A stretch of DNA of 51,347 nucleotides from Clostridia bacterium (lineage in GTDB: Bacteria; Bacillota; Clostridia; UBA1381). The notes under the pieces are model-generated. The model did not search any database. It was not told the origin of the DNA and worked only from the letters and a program-made list of their open reading frames with translations. The DNA is taken from NCBI GenBank assembly GCA_017935675.1, contig JAGBHE010000012.1, positions 1 through 51,347 on the forward strand, written 5' to 3'. Position numbers and translations under genes: made by a program. Below, one piece after another: positions 14,222-24,300 of the stretch (positions are counted from its first letter, which is position 1; every line of letters begins with the position of its first letter).

Positions 14222-17101
14222 TTACTTATTCACCGGCCCTACAGGTGCATTGTTACCAAGCTTTGACATATCAAAGTTTTGGAAACCGGGTATTCTCTTT
14301 AAAATTTCACTGTCCTCTTTCAGCTGATAATTACCGTTTTGGTAATCAACAAAACCGGGATCGGAGGTTGAAACATAATTGTTCGTACTGATTATAAGCT
14401 CCTGCGCTCCGCGCGTGCTCGATGCGTTAACGTCACCATTTGCCTTGCTCAAGCCAAACTTTATGTTGACAACAGCATTTTCATCAAATACATTTGTCGC
14501 AACGGATTTATAATATTCGTCCTTAAATGTGGCGAGTTCAGGATACTTTTCGGCGAACACCGGAATTGCAGCATACTTTTCAGCCAGTGCAACACGTTCC
14601 TTTTCCTCGGCATTATTCTGAATATCCCATGTTGTACCGGCGCTGTAAGTACCCCATCCAAGGAAGGTAGCGCTGCAATCAACAAATAAATTGCCTTTTA
14701 ATGTATTTCTGTTACCCTGTGCGGTTACACCTATAACATTATTTGCTCCTTCTGTTCCGATATTTGCAAAAATATTATTATAAATCTGGAGAGCATGACC
14801 GTAATTATCGGTACGGATACCGGATACGTTAAGCTGCTTTGTGTACTCTCCCACAGGGAATATACCGAGATTATAAATATAATTGTTACGTATTATATTT
14901 CCGCGCCACTGAGGCATATATTCATTTCTCGTATATATAGCGTCCATATCAAGGCACTCCTTGACAGCGTCATGGATCTTATTAAACTCAATTATATGGT
15001 CATTTCCATGATAATTGAATATACAGTGAGGCGCATCATAGATATCATTGTTTGCCACATGAATTGCGACGCCGTGCATTGCAATAGCCGGGACATACGA
15101 CTTTTGCAGATATCCCACCCTGTGTATATTGTTATTAATAATGGTGTTTCCGCTGGGCGTCAGCGTCTCAAGGTCACCGCCCCTGAGATAAAGCGCTGTT
15201 CCGCCCGTATTCTTGATATGATTGCTGTCAATATGAATATTATCGCCGTTTATTATGATAGCTCCCGAGCCGAAATTAAATATGTTGCAGTTCTTAACCG
15301 TCACATTGTTTATTCCGTCACCGTCATCTGTAAAGCCGTCCCATACGTGACCCGGGAATACCTGCGGATCCGTATATTTCTGCGGTTCCTTAATATATAC
15401 GGCGTTCTTTGAGGCTTTATCAAACAGCTTTCCCGAAAAATCAACATCTCTGTCTTCGAGGAAATCCATAAACGAAGGCATTTTATAGCCTGCCGAGGTT
15501 CCGAGAACAGCATAGCCGCGTCCGCCCTCAATCGTAAGATTGCTGATCGTTATATGATGAGCACCGTTTAAATCAAATACAGGCTTTTCAAGTGTTGAAA
15601 GTCCTATACTGTAGCTTGCGGTTTTGAAATCAGCAGGCGGATAGTAATAGAGAACCCCTTTGTCGCGGTCAATATAATATTCGCCCTCAGTATCGATTTC
15701 CTCAAGAAGATTCATACCATAGAACCAGCCGTTTGTATAATATGTTCTCATTCTGCCCTCTTCAATAAACAGCTTCTTCTGTCCCGAATCAATCTTTTCG
15801 ATCGGGAAGGTGTTGTTTTCGTAATTGATAGAGGTTGCACCGACGATATAGGCATCGGGAGCATTCTTCCATTTTGACACCCTGTCATCGGTATAGGTGA
15901 AGGCATAATTATCGGAATCAATATTATCCGACGGTATAGAAATTGTTCCGCTGTTAGGATATCTTGCAATTGTCTGATTTTCGCCGTTTACTATAAGCTC
16001 AGCCGGAGCATACAGACCTTTATTGAAATAATGATATCCACGTGTTCCTATTTCTCCGTATTCGGTAATACCGTGAGCCTTAAGGTCAACCATCATAAGC
16101 TTTGAAGCTGCTGAAGAATCAGACAGCTTATCTGTTGCTTCCTTATCCGCAGCGGTAAACCACGATTTCTCTATGGGAGTTTCACCGGATATAACGGCAT
16201 TTTCACCGGGCATCGCAGTATATGTAATGACACTGCCCTCCTTACCGGAGTCAAGCTCATCAAATACCATACCGTCATAAACATAGTGTGTTCCCTCTCT
16301 GAGGTAAACCGTAACTCCGCCCTCAGGCAGTGAGCCTGCTTCATTCATCTTTCTGATTGCTGCCTTTGCAGCAGCGATCGTTGCAAAGGGTGAGCCTTCG
16401 CTTCCGTCACCCGAATCATTTCCTCCTACGGCTACATATAATGCAGCAGCGGAAGCAACGGTACCGGCAGTCGCATTCCCATCCGGTGCAGCCGGCTTTT
16501 GTATGCCGCCGTTTCTGTCAATAAGACGGATTATCACTGTACTTGCCTCTGCTCTTGTCAGAAACCGATCCGGTCTGAAGGTGGCATCCTCATAGCAGGT
16601 AATTATTTTCTCGCCTGCGGCAACAAGCACATATTCCTTGTAGTCCTCACTTATTTCCGCATAGTCGTAAATAGACGCTTTCAGAGCGTATTCATCAAGC
16701 TTGGAAGGATTTTTTACCGCAGCCGAAATTATTTTTGCCATTTGCTTTCTTGTTATTGCCGCTTCATAGTCGGTATATTCATACCTTCCAATCAAACCAA
16801 GCTCTATTGCCCTGTCAATATAATTGCTCGCCCAATATATGCTTCCGTTTTCCTCATCATAGCCGAGAGCTTTCACGGTCATTTTAAGGAAAGCCGCCAC
16901 GCTTATCATCTCTTCAGGGGCAAAATTTCCGTTTGCCCCTCCGTTTACTATCCCGTATTCATCAAGCTTCAGAACTATTGACCGGGACCAATGATTGGCA
17001 AGGTCCGGATATTTCACTACCGGCTTTTTTGCAGACACCGGCAGCTGTATGGCAATTACAGCCGCAGTTATTGCCGCAAATATTTTTTTGCTTCCGGGCA
17101 T
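14222..17101 (-). CDS. SLH-anchored right-handed beta-helix protein (GH141-like)
   Basis: A 959-residue surface protein. A signal peptide (residues 1-24) is followed by three SLH repeats (about 30-195) that bind the cell-wall secondary polymer, a short linker, then the block YVAVGGNDSGDGSEGSPFAT with VTVYLREGTHY and ITYTAMPGENAVISG that opens a long right-handed beta-helix. I recall this opening from GH141 proteins (fucosidase/xylanase). The region DMDAIY (about residue 717) and GIRTDNYGHAL occupy the place of the DAGAIY and YLDD-x-xSG motifs of typical members. Start 17101 rather than 17107 gives GAGGAGG a 7-nt spacing. It lies 18 bp after the sugar-binding protein. Function is probably binding or cleavage of a polysaccharide; enzyme activity is not proven. 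Confidence 0.85.
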   Translation of the reverse strand: MPGSKKIFAAITAAVIAIQLPVSAKKPVVKYPDLANHWSRSIVLKLDEYGIVNGGANGNFAPEEMISVAAFLKMTVKALGYDEENGSIYWASNYIDRAIELGLIGRYEYTDYEAAITRKQMAKIISAAVKNPSKLDEYALKASIYDYAEISEDYKEYVLVAAGEKIITCYEDATFRPDRFLTRAEASTVIIRLIDRNGGIQKPAAPDGNATAGTVASAAALYVAVGGNDSGDGSEGSPFATIAAAKAAIRKMNEAGSLPEGGVTVYLREGTHYVYDGMVFDELDSGKEGSVITYTAMPGENAVISGETPIEKSWFTAADKEATDKLSDSSAASKLMMVDLKAHGITEYGEIGTRGYHYFNKGLYAPAELIVNGENQTIARYPNSGTISIPSDNIDSDNYAFTYTDDRVSKWKNAPDAYIVGATSINYENNTFPIEKIDSGQKKLFIEEGRMRTYYTNGWFYGMNLLEEIDTEGEYYIDRDKGVLYYYPPADFKTASYSIGLSTLEKPVFDLNGAHHITISNLTIEGGRGYAVLGTSAGYKMPSFMDFLEDRDVDFSGKLFDKASKNAVYIKEPQKYTDPQVFPGHVWDGFTDDGDGINNVTVKNCNIFNFGSGAIIINGDNIHIDSNHIKNTGGTALYLRGGDLETLTPSGNTIINNNIHRVGYLQKSYVPAIAMHGVAIHVANNDIYDAPHCIFNYHGNDHIIEFNKIHDAVKECLDMDAIYTRNEYMPQWRGNIIRNNYIYNLGIFPVGEYTKQLNVSGIRTDNYGHALQIYNNIFANIGTEGANNVIGVTAQGNRNTLKGNLFVDCSATFLGWGTYSAGTTWDIQNNAEEKERVALAEKYAAIPVFAEKYPELATFKDEYYKSVATNVFDENAVVNIKFGLSKANGDVNASSTRGAQELIISTNNYVSTSDPGFVDYQNGNYQLKEDSEILKRIPGFQNFDMSKLGNNAPVGPVNK

Positions 17102-17119
17102 TTTCATACCTCCTCAAAA

Positions 17120-18673
17120 TTACTGTTGTGCGCGCCATGCGTCAAGCTGACTCTTTATTTCAGCCGTAATCTTATCGTCACCGGCCTTTACGAGCTTATC
17201 GATAAACTCCTTATAAAGCGCAGCCTGGTCAGGAGCCGCACCGGAATTAAGCGTTGATTTATACTCTCCGATTACAGCGTTGACCTGTGCAAGCTCTGTC
17301 TTGATATTATCCGTGTTAAGCGTAAAGCCCTTGAGCTTTGAGTCGCCTGCGTTTTCATTTACGGATTTAATAAAATCATTTTTAAGTGTTACGCTCTTAT
17401 CCTCCATGTATACTTCATAAGCGTTGTATGTATTTCCTACCGCCCACTTGTATTGTCCGTAAGGGCTGTCACTTGTCGGCTGTGAGGAATATCCTATAGG
17501 CTGAATTTCCATATCGTTTACCTTCGTGTAATGCTTGCCTTCTATACCGTATACAAGAAGGTTGTAAATATCCTTACCCTTTGCGGTATTCATAAGCTCA
17601 AGAAGCTTCATTGAGCGCTCAGGGTTCTTTGAATTAATGGAAATAGCTGTATTTGTTGCAGCGGCAGCGTATGGGATATAATGGCTGGTGTCAAAAGGTA
17701 TCTGAACATACGCCTGCGAGCCTGCCGCCTTCTTAGCCTCAATTTCAGACTTTGTCGGCATATATCCCTGACCGATAAGATAGTTTCCGGCGCCCTTTAT
17801 CTCATACAATGCATCGCTGAGATTATCCGAGGTAAGGACGTCTTTTCTTATATATCCCTTGTTGTACCAATCAGAAATAACATTTACAAAGGTTTCATAT
17901 TCCGGCGTTCTGTAAATATTTATCGGAGTATAGTCATCGGTATAAATATTGATTTTGTAAGGATTAAGAATCCACTCATATCCCTTTTCAACATGGTCTG
18001 CAAAGCCGTACACACCTTCTTTAAGGTCTCCGCCCTCTTTAAGCATCACTATATATTCTTCAATTTTGTCCCAGCATTCCTTATCCATTGTCTGATGCGA
18101 GCCGAAAAACTGCTGCAGCTCCTCAGGATTTATCTTATCCTTATATTTTTCATAAATTTCAACCGGGAAACCCATTGTCGACACATATGAAACCATCTGC
18201 TGCAGACATGGTATGCTGTAAAGCTCTCCGTTTACTCTTGACTTGTCAAGAATATTTTCGGGAATTTCATTGTAAATTTCCGGCGCATATTCTTTAATGA
18301 GGTCATCAAGAGGCATGTATGAACCCTTCTGCACCTCAGTGATGTAAGGTATCATCCAGCCGTTCCAGACAATATCGATATTTTCCTGAGAGGCGCTTAT
18401 AAGCTTCCACTTTTCCGCAAAGTCTGTGGTGCTTATGCACTCAAACTCAACCTGCGTATTAGGGAGATATTCGGGCAGCTTCTCATTAAAGCTTGCCCAT
18501 ACCTCCTTGGAATCCTTCTGTTCGCCGGGTCCTCCGAAAATCCATTTCAGTGTAACCTCCTTTGACCCGTCATCTCCTACCGATGCTTCATTTTCGCCGC
18601 AGCCCGAAAGTCCGGCTGCCGCCGCAGCTATGCAGGCAGCAAGTACAAGTGTTCTGAATTTCTTAAATTTCAT
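17120..18673 (-). CDS. sugar ABC transporter substrate-binding lipoprotein, DUF3502 type
   Basis: A 517-residue lipoprotein that should capture oligosaccharides at the membrane for the LplB/LplC-type permeases encoded about 15 kb upstream in the same block. The signal peptide ends in lipobox LSGC with Cys25. The mature part is a family 1 solute-binding fold, and the C-terminal 140 residues (NAVIGEYKSTLNSG...KLVKAGDDKI...QLDAW) match the DUF3502 domain of the LplA/YtcQ group. GGGAGG lies 9 nt before the ATG at 18673. The separation from its permeases by five surface-protein genes is unusual. No ATPase gene is present, as expected for this family, which uses a shared MsmX-type ATPase. Confidence 0.92.
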   Translation of the reverse strand: MKFKKFRTLVLAACIAAAAAGLSGCGENEASVGDDGSKEVTLKWIFGGPGEQKDSKEVWASFNEKLPEYLPNTQVEFECISTTDFAEKWKLISASQENIDIVWNGWMIPYITEVQKGSYMPLDDLIKEYAPEIYNEIPENILDKSRVNGELYSIPCLQQMVSYVSTMGFPVEIYEKYKDKINPEELQQFFGSHQTMDKECWDKIEEYIVMLKEGGDLKEGVYGFADHVEKGYEWILNPYKINIYTDDYTPINIYRTPEYETFVNVISDWYNKGYIRKDVLTSDNLSDALYEIKGAGNYLIGQGYMPTKSEIEAKKAAGSQAYVQIPFDTSHYIPYAAAATNTAISINSKNPERSMKLLELMNTAKGKDIYNLLVYGIEGKHYTKVNDMEIQPIGYSSQPTSDSPYGQYKWAVGNTYNAYEVYMEDKSVTLKNDFIKSVNENAGDSKLKGFTLNTDNIKTELAQVNAVIGEYKSTLNSGAAPDQAALYKEFIDKLVKAGDDKITAEIKSQLDAWRAQQ

Positions 18674-18690
18674 TTTCTGAATCCTCCCTT

Positions 18691-21339
18691 TTATCTGTAT
18701 ATAACTATTACTTTTGGTGACCACCAGAACGAGTTGATAAACAAAGTATCTCCCGGCTCGATATCTCCGGTTGAAGAATATGTAACCTCATCCTTCTTTG
18801 TATCAACCTTATATACGCTTCCGTTGATAAACATTGACTGATATATGTCCTTATTATATCTGTCGTAATAATGAACTACCGCAGTCCGCTTATTGTCGCT
18901 TACGGATATAACCTTACAAAGCATGCTTCCGTTTTTCTGCAGGTTATCTCCGTCTATACGGATCGGGCCGATATTATCAGCCTTAACCATAACCCTGAGG
19001 GCGTCAAGCTTTCCGTTAAGCTTCGTATACTCGACAATATCTCCGCGCTTCAAATCATCTATTGTTATATCGGTATAATCTATTCTGTCCTTCCAGTTTG
19101 TATCAATATCGGCCGTATCCTTAAGAGGCTGACTGTACTTTACCGAATTTCCGTTTGACTGCACAGATGACCCTCCGATAAATACTATCTCCTTACAAAC
19201 CTCATCATCCTCATTAACAACCTCTTTTACATAATCAACAACAGCCGGAAGACTGTAATCGCTGTCGTCAACAAGACTGCTGACTATTGCTCCTATCATT
19301 CCTCCGTTGCCCGCATCGTAAATATAAAGAGGTCCGCCGAGCTTAACATCGGTGCTTGCAAGCTTAGTTGAAATTTTATAATCCTCTTCAGCCTTTATAT
19401 CGGTTGGTATCTGAAAATTAATTGTTGTGCCCTCAAGATAATAAAGGGGTCTGTTTTCTGCAAGGTACTTATAAAATCTCATACCTCCCGAATTAATCGG
19501 GTGACAGTTGAGAACAAATTCATCTTCCTTAGCAATATAGTATACCTCGCTTGTTTTGTCCTCGGCAAGCTGAATCTTTGTAATTTCATTGTCGCCGTTT
19601 GCAGTGTACACAATCAGCTGATTAACCAAGCCTGTACCGCTGCTGTTTTTCAGCCTGTCTGACAAATGACTGCTGTCAATAGCCGTGCCGTTTACCGTTA
19701 CCTTTGATTTCACCGTGAAATCTATAAACTCCGAATTTTTTGTAAACAGCCGCAGCGTAACCTTTTCGGTTTCTTCATCTGAATTACAGCGAACAACATA
19801 TCCGTAGTTTTTACCTCCTGCCACTGTGTTCACAGCCGCAATCTTGCCAAATCTGTCAAGATAAACCGTAAGCTGTCTTGACAGCGGAGGATATGCGGAA
19901 TCAACCGCTCCGAAATTAACCCTGTTAATATATGATTCAGAAAGCATATATTCATTTCCGTCAGACAGTGTTACATAGTAATCGTCGCCTTCATCTCTGC
20001 ATGAGGTCACCTGAGAATCAAAGCTTGTGTTTGTTATATAAATATCACAAAGCACCGTTCCCTTAAGGTTTTTGCTTCGCTTTACGGAAATGACACTCCA
20101 CTTTGCAATATCGTCCAGTTCTGCCGGTGAATCCTCAAGGAAGTATCGTACATGCTGATTTGCTCCCTCAGACACGTCAAGATTTCCCATATCATACTTA
20201 AACTTTATAAGCTCATCCTCCGAAAGCACGCTGTCAACAACAAAAACGTCATAAGCGTTTATGCGTATAACCTCATATTTCCCGTCTCGGTCATTATCGA
20301 TAAGAGTCAAATCTCCCTCATCCGGGATAAGGTCAAAATCATTTACCGCATTCAGCTTTTTCCCGTTATAAAGGAACACTGCCTCATTATCAAAGGCGGC
20401 TCTTTTTACGCCGGAATTTCCCGGTCTGTAGCTGAGAGATGAGGTATTTGTCTCCGATTCAATCTCAGACGCCTTTACATTAAGAACCTTTGTTTTTTGG
20501 TCATTAACCTCAATGTATATAACATTGTCGTCCGAATCATGGTAAACCGTAACATACATTCCCACATAATCATAGCCTTCTGTATATTCCATGGTAAAAG
20601 GCGCGCCGTTTACCGTAAGTATGTCAGGGCCTTTTTCATCAGCATCGCCTGCAAGCGAAGAATATTCAAACCCGTCAACTATACCCTCTGTTGTTTCAAT
20701 GCCGAGCTTATTTTTCAGTATGGTGTATTCCCTTTTGTCATCACTTGCCTGCAAGCCTCCCGTAACAGAGGCAGTAAGCATATGAACCTCCAGCAGGTTG
20801 TCAAACAATTTATAAATATTTCTTTGCGTCATGGCAGCGCCTGCCGATGCGCTCACACCTCTCAGGAGCCCCGCAGACGCCGCGCTGTCAATATAGCCTG
20901 TGGAAAATCCGCCCTTAAGCTCGGAAACGGTTGTGTAACCAAGCATGATTGCAGCAGTCTTTACAGCCTCATCATATGTAATGCCGCTGTCCGGTCTGAA
21001 AGATGCCTTGTCATCTCCCGACATTATACCGGCAGAAAAAAGATAGGCAATACTGGGAGCAAATTCATGCTCCGCAGTAACATCCGTAAATACCTGTTTC
21101 GTTTCATATGAATCATTTTCCGCGTCAAATCCCATGATTGCAGCGGCAATATACGCAAACAGTCCTCTGCTCATCTCCCCGTCCGGGGTGTATTCCGTGC
21201 GTATATCACGCCCCATAGAGGTAATATGATACAGCTTATCAACAATTGAAGTATCAATCTCCTGCTCCTGTGCCGAAGCAATCACAGAGCCGGATAGGAA
21301 AAGACCCAATGCTATGAGAATACTTAAAAATCTTTTCAT
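18691..21339 (-). CDS. SLH-domain surface protein of unknown function
   Basis: An 882-residue exported protein. A signal peptide (about residues 1-24) is followed by three diverged SLH repeats within about 30-200, with VFTDV...GIMSGDDKASFRPDSGITYDEAVK as the clearest. The remaining 680 residues are predicted mostly beta, rich in Asp/Asn/Tyr with repeated short motifs such as VIYIEVND and DYTDITIDDLKRGDIVEY, and no catalytic motif that I recognise. ATG 21339 follows GGGGAG by 11 nt; the TTG three bases earlier is less likely. It is 17 bp upstream of the sugar-binding lipoprotein and 21 bp downstream of the large SLH protein. It may be an S-layer-tethered binding scaffold for the polysaccharide. 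Confidence 0.8.
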   Translation of the reverse strand: MKRFLSILIALGLFLSGSVIASAQEQEIDTSIVDKLYHITSMGRDIRTEYTPDGEMSRGLFAYIAAAIMGFDAENDSYETKQVFTDVTAEHEFAPSIAYLFSAGIMSGDDKASFRPDSGITYDEAVKTAAIMLGYTTVSELKGGFSTGYIDSAASAGLLRGVSASAGAAMTQRNIYKLFDNLLEVHMLTASVTGGLQASDDKREYTILKNKLGIETTEGIVDGFEYSSLAGDADEKGPDILTVNGAPFTMEYTEGYDYVGMYVTVYHDSDDNVIYIEVNDQKTKVLNVKASEIESETNTSSLSYRPGNSGVKRAAFDNEAVFLYNGKKLNAVNDFDLIPDEGDLTLIDNDRDGKYEVIRINAYDVFVVDSVLSEDELIKFKYDMGNLDVSEGANQHVRYFLEDSPAELDDIAKWSVISVKRSKNLKGTVLCDIYITNTSFDSQVTSCRDEGDDYYVTLSDGNEYMLSESYINRVNFGAVDSAYPPLSRQLTVYLDRFGKIAAVNTVAGGKNYGYVVRCNSDEETEKVTLRLFTKNSEFIDFTVKSKVTVNGTAIDSSHLSDRLKNSSGTGLVNQLIVYTANGDNEITKIQLAEDKTSEVYYIAKEDEFVLNCHPINSGGMRFYKYLAENRPLYYLEGTTINFQIPTDIKAEEDYKISTKLASTDVKLGGPLYIYDAGNGGMIGAIVSSLVDDSDYSLPAVVDYVKEVVNEDDEVCKEIVFIGGSSVQSNGNSVKYSQPLKDTADIDTNWKDRIDYTDITIDDLKRGDIVEYTKLNGKLDALRVMVKADNIGPIRIDGDNLQKNGSMLCKVISVSDNKRTAVVHYYDRYNKDIYQSMFINGSVYKVDTKKDEVTYSSTGDIEPGDTLFINSFWWSPKVIVIYR

Positions 21340-21360
21340 CAATCACTTATCTCCCCTTTC

Positions 21361-24300
21361 CTATTGCGGAAGCTTATCAAGCAAACGCTTCAGTATCACC
21401 GCCGCCTGAGCTCTTGTGGCAGACGCTTTCGGTGCAAAGGCATACTCGCTGACTCCGTTTACAAATCCGAAATTAACCGCATTTACTATATAGTCATATG
21501 CCCATGAGCTGATTTCCTCTAAATCGCTGTAATAAAGTGCGCCGCCTTTTGTTATTTCTGTTTTTGTTTTTACGGAATATGCCGAAACCACAATCTTGGC
21601 AATTTCCTCTCTTGTTATTTTATCGTTGGGTCTGAAAAGTCCGCCGCTTCCCGTAACATAGCCTGCATTTTTTGCCGCCTGAACATATCCCGAATACCAA
21701 TCCTCCGTTATTACATCAAAAAACGTATTTTCGTAAGCAGTATCCGCAAGACCCATGGTCTTTACAATCAGCGAAGCAAATTCAGCTCTTGTAACAGGTG
21801 CGTCAGGGTCAAAGGTCTCCCCGCTTCTTCCGCTGATAATACCCTTCTCAGCCATATACTCAACCTCGTTCATTGCCCAATGATCCTTCATGTCCTTGAA
21901 CTTAAGCTTTGAATAAAGAACCTTATCCTCATTTTCCGCTTGGCTGTTCGGGAGATTGACGGTCGGCACATACGATGCGGACGAGCCGCCGCCTCCTCCG
22001 CCGCCTCCGCCGCTGCCTCCTGTCTGAGGCCGCGCGGGGTTGTCGTTAATATTAATTTTGCTGAGTCTGTTTTTAAGCTCCTCCTTAAGTGGTACGTCAT
22101 AGAAGCTGTCCACAAGCTTCAGCGCCGCCTGATATGCAGCTGTTGTTTTCTTATATTCCGCGTCTGCAACTGCACGTGTTACGGCATCATATTCATCTGT
22201 TATATCAAAATATCTTACATCGTCAAGCAAAAATTTTCCGGCTCCGTCTACCGACACGGTAAACACATCGGTTGAAGCCTTATCCGATACGCCGAGACCG
22301 AGAATTTTTTCATATTGTCCGGTCATATCCGCGCTTCCAAGCTCGCCGAAAACCTTAGAAGACATTTTTGCAGAAAGTCCCGCATCTGCCAGAACATATG
22401 CCTCATAAATATATGCGGAGTTTTTCTCCAGCGGATTTCCGGCAATGCTTACAGACGAGCCTGCAACGCTGAGCGCGTATTCACCGCCGTGTGCATTTTC
22501 ATTTACCGCTTCAATTGTGCTGTCAGACGAAAAGCCTGTTGTGTCGCCTGTTTCCACATCTCCGTTTGCGAAAATGTTATCATCCTTTAACACCTTAACG
22601 TCAAAGGTCTTTCTTACAGCTTCGCCGTTATATGAAACAACTGCCGTCAGCTGCGCTGTGCGGTCCTGCTTTGCATTCCTTGTAACAGTTCCGTCGGCAG
22701 CTATAACAGATTCATCTGTACTGCGCCATACTATTGCGGAATCAAAATCTCCGGCTGTGGGAAGAACTGCATTTTTTTCAAGTGCCGTAAAATCGAAAGC
22801 AAGCTTCTCGGAATCCTTTAAAGCATGCATATAATCAGACATTTTAAGCGTTACCGGCACGGTGACGAAAATCTTCTCATCATTCACGCTTGCCGTTACA
22901 AAAACTTCTTTTGAGTACCCGTTATCCTTATTCATTTCCGCATTGCAGACTTCGTCGGAAACATATAGTGTACCGTCCTCCTGCGAAACCGTAACTCCGT
23001 CAACAGGGTCAACACTCCACTGAGCCTTGTATCCGTCAAGATACCGCTTTGCCTGGTCATATATCATCGCCTTCATTGCATAACCGACTGTTCCCGGCTT
23101 TGAAATAATAATTTCTTTTTCATATTCGCTTATTTCAATGCTGTCCGCATATATATAATCAAGAGATATTTTCTTTGTTACCGCAATATCAGGATAATTC
23201 TCAGAATAAGCGGAAAGCTCAACAATACCGGGCAGTGTTCCGGCCTCTACAACAAGCTTGCCGGCTGCGTTATCAAAAGTTACTCCCTCAGGTGCACTTA
23301 CAAGGCGGATAACTGAATTTCTCTGCATTGTCTGTCCGTCCTCGCCGAGAACCTGAGAATTAACCTCCCATTCCTCACGCTCACCTGTCGGCAGTGGTAT
23401 TTTATCAAGAGAGCTTATACATACACTGCTTTCTTTTACAAAATCAAGCTCTATATCATTATATATTCTGTTGTCAAACAACACCCTCATTACAAGTGTG
23501 CTTGACTTATCTACCATGCTGTTCACTCTCAGCCTTGCTATCCCGTCATAATCACCGCCGAAATCAAAGCTTACGCCGTCCGGAAGCGCGGTTATCGGGT
23601 AAAATCCGATAATTTCATGCTCTGACGGCTCACCCTTGCAGTTCACGGCTTTCGGATTATATATAATATCGGTAAAGCCCTCATACGGTATTTCTATTCT
23701 CCTCTGCTCCGCCGGGACCTCAACGCTGTCGGGGCGTGCTTCATAATAACGCCAGCCGCCGGCCTCACGCTCTATTATGTAAAGCTTATGCGTTGAAACA
23801 GCAAAGTATTTATCAGCTCCGACTCTTGATATAGCTCTCATTTCAGCATCAATTGCTGCCGTCCCGTTTCCGGGCAGTGCCCTAATCCATTTGGAGCTGC
23901 CTGTAATACTGCTGCTGCCGAGATTTTCAAGCATAAATATGTCTCCGTTTGCCGTTCCTGATATATTAATATCCTTATCAGCATAAACAGCAGTAAGATT
24001 AGAAGTATTTGTACTGCCGTCATCTAAAACAAGATTCAATGCGGAATAACTGCCGGGATGTGTATAAAGCCTGAGTCTCGGCTGGTTATTTACGACCAGC
24101 CACTGCTTAAGTGCAGGTGAATACTGCATATCAAGAGGATTTGCTTCAATGTTCTGAAAATATCTGCCCACCTTGTCAATGTCGTCCCATGACCAGGTTA
24201 CATACTGACCGTTTGCAATAATAACAGGCGAATCCCCGTCCGAAACAGAAGCTGCAACCGCTGTGTAGCTCTCGTTTGAAAAGGTATGCCGAGCGGGAGT

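Noticed and set aside
14222..17101. Annotating the SLH beta-helix proteins as pectate lyases.
   Set aside because: The helix opening and DMDAIY/RTDN motifs resemble GH141-type proteins, and I see no pectate-lyase calcium-binding Asp cluster or catalytic Arg/Lys pattern.
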